Positions 60,467-64,000 of a stretch of DNA of 64,000 bases are shown in pieces. The translations under genes and the position numbers were made by a program. This DNA is from Galbibacter sp048266365 (lineage in GTDB: Bacteria > Bacteroidota > Bacteroidia > Flavobacteriales > Flavobacteriaceae), in NCBI RefSeq assembly GCF_048266365.1, contig NZ_JBLWZP010000002.1, forward strand, positions 62,001 through 126,000, written 5' to 3'. Below the pieces are notes generated by a model that was not told where the DNA came from, searched no databases, and saw nothing but the letters and a program-made list of their open reading frames with translations. Positions within the stretch are counted from its first letter, which is position 1, and every line of letters starts with the position of its first letter.

Positions 60467-63400
60467 GTGAAAAACTATTTAACAACATTCAACAAGCTAT
60501 TTTCCCCATTGATTCTAGCACTGTTTTGTACAGTGAGCATGAATGCGAACGAGGAAATTTCAATTCATTTAACAACTAGCCAACAGCAGATTACCGGTAC
60601 TGTAATAGATGCAGAAACCGGCACTCCTATTCCAGGAGCTAATGTTATTGAAAAAGGAAGCAGCAACGGAACTACTACCGATTTTGACGGTAACTACTCC
60701 ATTACAGTTGCTCCTGGTGCCACGCTGATCTTTTCCTATATCGGATATAAGGAACAAGAAGTTCTAGTGGGCCAGCAAACGCAAATCAATATCACACTTT
60801 CTGCCGATGTCACCGCATTGGATGAAATTGTAGTTGTTGGTTATGGTACTCAAAAGAGATCCGATTTAACGGGTGCTGTCTCTGTTGTAGATACCGATGA
60901 ACTAACCCAACAACCGGTAGCTGATGTCACCAGTCAGTTACAAGGTAGGGTCTCAGGTGTTACCATTACCGGTGGTGGACAACCTGGAGAAGCTCCACAA
61001 GTTAAGATTCGTGGTGCCAACACCTTTGGTAACAACACCCCGCTTTATGTAGTGGATGGAATTCCTACTGAAGGAATTCAGGATCTGAATCCAAATGACA
61101 TCGAAACCATGCAGGTATTGAAAGATGCAGCATCGGCTTCTATTTATGGATCTAGAGCAGCTAATGGGGTAATTATTATTACGACCAAAAAAGGCCGAGG
61201 AAAACTTAAAGTTACCTATGACTCGTATTATGGGGTTCAATTGGTACAGCGCGGAAATCCGTGGAACATTCTTAGTTCTCAGGAGATGGCGGATCTGAAT
61301 TGGATGGCACAACGCAATACTAATCCAGGAGTAAATCCTAGTAGTGAACAATACGGAAATGGAGCCAATCCTGTACTTCCAAATTACATTGCGCCAGTTG
61401 GTGCAGATACTGTGGATGAGTCATTATATAATGTAAATCCTTTGTATACTAATTCAAGCGAAGTAGGTGATTTTTATCGTATAGTACGTGCTAACAAACA
61501 AGGGACGAACTGGTTTCAAGAAATCTTTAGTCCAGCGAGTATTCAAAGCCACAACCTATCCATTAGTAGTGGAGGTGAAAGGGGAAGTCACTTGTTCTCT
61601 TTGAACTATTACAACCAGGAAGGTACCTTGATTAATACGCATTTGAAGCGTTACAGCATCCGAGCAAACTCCACTTATAATATTAGTGACAATGTAAGGA
61701 TAGGTGAAAATATAAGCTTCACTATTCGCGATAATCCGCAAATTGATGCACTTACTGAGGGAAGTGGTATTGGATTTGCTTTTAGAAATCAACCGATTAT
61801 TCCTGTTCATGATATAATGGGTAACTACGCCGGTTCTTTCGGTAGTGGATTAGGAAATGCTAAAAACCCAGTAGCCATTATGGACCGTACTCGAAACAAT
61901 CGTGGTGTATCTTCCAGATTATTCGGAAATATTTTCCTAGAAGTTGATTTTTTAAAGAACTTTACCTTTAGAACCAATTTTGGAGGGCAGTATTATAGCA
62001 ATAGCTTCAATTCTTTTCAGTTCCCAGAATATGAAAATGCTGAAAACACAACAGTTAACCAGTACAACGAGGCTTCCGCTACCAGTTTTAACTGGACATG
62101 GACCAATACTGTACAGTACCAAAACACCTTTAATGACAAGCATAATCTAACCGTATTAATAGGTACCGAGGCTTATCAAAATAAAGGTAGAGAAGTTGGA
62201 GGTTCGACTCAGAATTACTTCAACTTTGATCCAGACTATGTCAATCTAGATACAGGTTCCGGTACGCAAACCAATTACAGTTTCCAATATCAGGACCAAC
62301 TAGCCTCAGTTTTTGGACGTGTTGATTATAACTTCAATGATAAGTACCTGTTAAGCGGTACAATTCGTCGTGATGGTTCATCTAGATTCCAAGAAAATCA
62401 ATACGGATGGTTCCCTGCCGTTAGTGCGGGATGGAATATCACCAATGAAAGTTTCTTCCCCGAAACAAATTGGTTGGATAATCTTAAAATTCGTGGAGGA
62501 TATGGTGTCATGGGGAATCAGTTAAACGTAGATCCTCAAAACGCCTTTACTACCTTCTTAGGTAACCAACAAACTTCATATTATGCTATTGGTGCTGCCA
62601 ATTCAAGTATAACAGAAGGATTTTCACGATCAAGATTAGGAAACCCTCAAGCAGAATGGGAAAAAAACATCAACTCAAACATCGGTATTGATGCGAGTTT
62701 GTTTAATCACACCGTTCAGCTTACTGTGGATTACTACAAAAAAACAGTAGAAGATCTGCTGTATAATCCAAATCTTCCTGCTACCGTCGGTACTGCAACA
62801 GTTCCTTTTATCAACGTAGGTGAGATGAAAAATAGTGGTATTGACCTTGATGTCTCTACTTTTTTCAATTTAACTGACGATTTAAGACTTAATACCACTG
62901 TAACCTTTACAACTTACGATAATGAAATCGTAAAGATCACAGACGAATTACAGTATTTCGATCTAGAAGGACGTCGATTTAATGGAAGTACAATTATCCG
63001 GAATGCTGAAGGACATGCTGTGAGTGAATTCTTCGGTTACCAAGTTGATGGTTTCTGGGATTCTCAAGACGAGATCAATCAAGCAAATGCAGATGCCGCT
63101 GCCGCAACCGGGAATGCCAGCTCAACTTATCAAAATGATGTTGCTGTTGGTAGATTCCGTTACAAGGATGTCAATGGTGATAATCGCATCACTGATGAAG
63201 ATAGAACATTTTTAGGCAATCCAAACCCTGATTTCACCTATGGGTTAAATGTTGAGTTGTTGTATAAAAACTGGGATTTTAGCATGTTTATGTACGGTTC
63301 ACAAGGAAATGATATTTGGAATAATGTTCGTTGGTGGACAGATTTCTACAGTTCTTTCCAAGGTGCAAAAAGTACTACAGCTCTTTATGATTCATGGACT

Positions 63401-63727
63401 CCAACTAATATGAATGCCAGTGCACCAATTCAGGAGACTACTGGATCTTTCAGTACAGCTAACGTTCCAAACTCGTATTTTGTTGAAGATGGGTCTTATT
63501 TAAGAGTGAGACAGATGCAACTAGGGTATTCACTTTCTTCTGATTTATTAGACAGAATAAAACTTTCTAAACTAAGAATTTACGCACAGGTTGTGAATCC
63601 ATTTACCTTCACTTCTTATTCTGGACTAGATCCTGAAATATCAGGTGGTAGTGTGAACTTTGGTATTGATGAAGGGGCTTACCCAAATCAAAGACAGTTA
63701 TTATTTGGACTTAACGTAATATTCTAA
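60467..63727 (+). CDS. SusC/RagA-type TonB-dependent outer-membrane receptor
   Basis: A 1086-residue TonB-dependent transporter for oligosaccharide or other nutrient uptake. It starts with GTG; the ATG at 60463 is in another frame. The signal peptide ends near residue 28 (VSMNANEE), then a CarboxypepD_reg domain (about 38-110, ITGTVIDAETGTPIPGANV), the TonB-box-like LDEIVVVGYGTQKRSDLTGAV, the plug with GGQPGEAPQVKIRGANTFGNNTPLYVVDGIP and IYGSRAANGVIIITTKKG, and a 22-strand barrel ending GLNVIF. It overlaps no other gene and is followed 2 bp later by the SusD partner. The ligand is unknown. Confidence 0.96.
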   Translation: MKNYLTTFNKLFSPLILALFCTVSMNANEEISIHLTTSQQQITGTVIDAETGTPIPGANVIEKGSSNGTTTDFDGNYSITVAPGATLIFSYIGYKEQEVLVGQQTQINITLSADVTALDEIVVVGYGTQKRSDLTGAVSVVDTDELTQQPVADVTSQLQGRVSGVTITGGGQPGEAPQVKIRGANTFGNNTPLYVVDGIPTEGIQDLNPNDIETMQVLKDAASASIYGSRAANGVIIITTKKGRGKLKVTYDSYYGVQLVQRGNPWNILSSQEMADLNWMAQRNTNPGVNPSSEQYGNGANPVLPNYIAPVGADTVDESLYNVNPLYTNSSEVGDFYRIVRANKQGTNWFQEIFSPASIQSHNLSISSGGERGSHLFSLNYYNQEGTLINTHLKRYSIRANSTYNISDNVRIGENISFTIRDNPQIDALTEGSGIGFAFRNQPIIPVHDIMGNYAGSFGSGLGNAKNPVAIMDRTRNNRGVSSRLFGNIFLEVDFLKNFTFRTNFGGQYYSNSFNSFQFPEYENAENTTVNQYNEASATSFNWTWTNTVQYQNTFNDKHNLTVLIGTEAYQNKGREVGGSTQNYFNFDPDYVNLDTGSGTQTNYSFQYQDQLASVFGRVDYNFNDKYLLSGTIRRDGSSRFQENQYGWFPAVSAGWNITNESFFPETNWLDNLKIRGGYGVMGNQLNVDPQNAFTTFLGNQQTSYYAIGAANSSITEGFSRSRLGNPQAEWEKNINSNIGIDASLFNHTVQLTVDYYKKTVEDLLYNPNLPATVGTATVPFINVGEMKNSGIDLDVSTFFNLTDDLRLNTTVTFTTYDNEIVKITDELQYFDLEGRRFNGSTIIRNAEGHAVSEFFGYQVDGFWDSQDEINQANADAAAATGNASSTYQNDVAVGRFRYKDVNGDNRITDEDRTFLGNPNPDFTYGLNVELLYKNWDFSMFMYGSQGNDIWNNVRWWTDFYSSFQGAKSTTALYDSWTPTNMNASAPIQETTGSFSTANVPNSYFVEDGSYLRVRQMQLGYSLSSDLLDRIKLSKLRIYAQVVNPFTFTSYSGLDPEISGGSVNFGIDEGAYPNQRQLLFGLNVIF

Positions 63728-63729
63728 AG

Positions 63730-64000
63730 ATGAAATTGAAAAATATAAAACATATGAAATTTATAAAACAAACATGGCGTTTTCCTGCAGCTGTTCTAAT
63801 ACTGACAGCACTGCTAAGCTCCTGTGCTGATAGTTTCTTGGAACAACCCACAACAGGTGCGTTACCAGAGGAACCTGTAGCCACTCAAACTGGTGTGAAC
63901 GCCCTCTTAATAGGTGCTTACGCAGCCTTAGATGGACAAGCCAACGGATCCGCACTTGGAGGTGGTGGAGCATGGGAAGCCTCTCCAGACAACTGGATAT
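63730..64000 (+). CDS. SusD/RagB-type nutrient-binding lipoprotein (3' end outside the window)
   Basis: The first 90 codons are visible. The start MKLKNIKHMKFIKQTW (ATG 63730, or the second Met at 63754) leads to a signal sequence and the lipobox LLSSC, then ADSFLEQPTTGALPEE, the conserved beginning of mature SusD proteins (FLEQPT), and LLIGAYAALDGQANG. SusD is the surface lid of the SusC transporter. It begins 2 bp after the SusC stop, so the two are cotranscribed. Glycoside hydrolases would be expected further downstream. Confidence 0.9.
   Translation, partial: MKLKNIKHMKFIKQTWRFPAAVLILTALLSSCADSFLEQPTTGALPEEPVATQTGVNALLIGAYAALDGQANGSALGGGGAWEASPDNWI

Noticed and set aside
60953..61351. 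132-codon minus-strand frame
   Set aside because: It lies wholly antisense to susC, whose plug domain is unmistakable; the frame has no recognisable protein features.
63761..63973. 70-codon minus-strand frame at the right edge
   Set aside because: Antisense to the SusD start, which has a signal peptide and lipobox on the plus strand.
1..64000. CRISPR arrays, tRNA/rRNA genes, insertion sequences, prophage
   Set aside because: No spaced direct repeats, no tRNA-like clover-leaf ends, no transposase and no phage structural genes were seen.

Overview
The window comes from a member of the Bacteroidota, most likely a marine Flavobacteriaceae. The grounds are its low G+C, -7 promoter elements of the TAnnTTTG type, a short primary sigma factor without region 1.1, a SusC/SusD pair at the right edge, a fused E1 dehydrogenase, the MK-type menaquinone genes, and several lipoproteins and beta-barrel proteins. 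The genus cannot be fixed from sequence alone. About 56 protein genes are visible. I found no rRNA, tRNA, CRISPR array, insertion sequence or prophage. This is mostly ordinary chromosome.

Layout. 0-2.5 kb: polyamine genes (agmatinase, overlapping a deoxyhypusine-synthase-like enzyme), a small acidic protein, and a DinB-fold protein. 2.6-9.6 kb: a large M1-peptidase-like protein with lost zinc ligands and a probable outer-membrane barrel; a fused E1 alpha/beta dehydrogenase with unusual cofactor residues; DNA polymerase III delta; and a divergent stand-alone HsdR-N-type nuclease-like protein. 9.6-18 kb: a glycosyltransferase, an OmpA-type lipoprotein, 540 bp without a recognisable gene, glyA, fumarylacetoacetase, ytxJ and clpB. 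18-24.5 kb: a TetR regulator with a palindromic candidate operator, an MFS transporter, an M48 lipoprotein, an alpha/beta hydrolase, a small lipoprotein, and a carboxypeptidase-regulatory-domain protein. 24.7-33.7 kb: lpdA, a Dph6-like ATPase, aroQ, a small porin-like protein, xerD, a YggS-type PLP protein, an exonuclease/GIY-YIG fusion, and an operon of potassium channel, miaA and gluconokinase. 33.7-41.5 kb: an exported hydrolase, a DUF5808 protein, a membrane coiled-coil protein divergent from an arginase-family enzyme, ettA, a tiny membrane protein, and an acyl-CoA carboxyltransferase.

41.6-52 kb is the most coherent functional block. All genes are on the minus strand in transcription order cvfB, menB, SPOR protein, menA, LytTR response regulator, sensor histidine kinase, metallo-beta-lactamase-fold hydrolase, menC, CPBP protease and menE. 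Four menaquinone steps therefore surround a two-component system, whose regulator sits 28 bp behind menA. A 576-bp gap with terminator-like hairpins separates regulator from kinase. menD and menF are not in the window. 52-60 kb: alkB, a VWA lipoprotein, an SF2 helicase, an FKBP isomerase, the primary sigma factor and PBP1A. 60.4 kb to the end: SusC and the start of SusD, the beginning of a glycan-uptake locus.

No wholly new multi-gene system is evident. The items most worth checking are the apparent exchange of the two Mg-ligand positions in the fused E1, the barrel-fused pseudo-peptidase, the two-component system inside the menaquinone block, and several clean palindromes upstream of regulatory or stress genes. 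Family assignments come from motif recognition, not from database searches.
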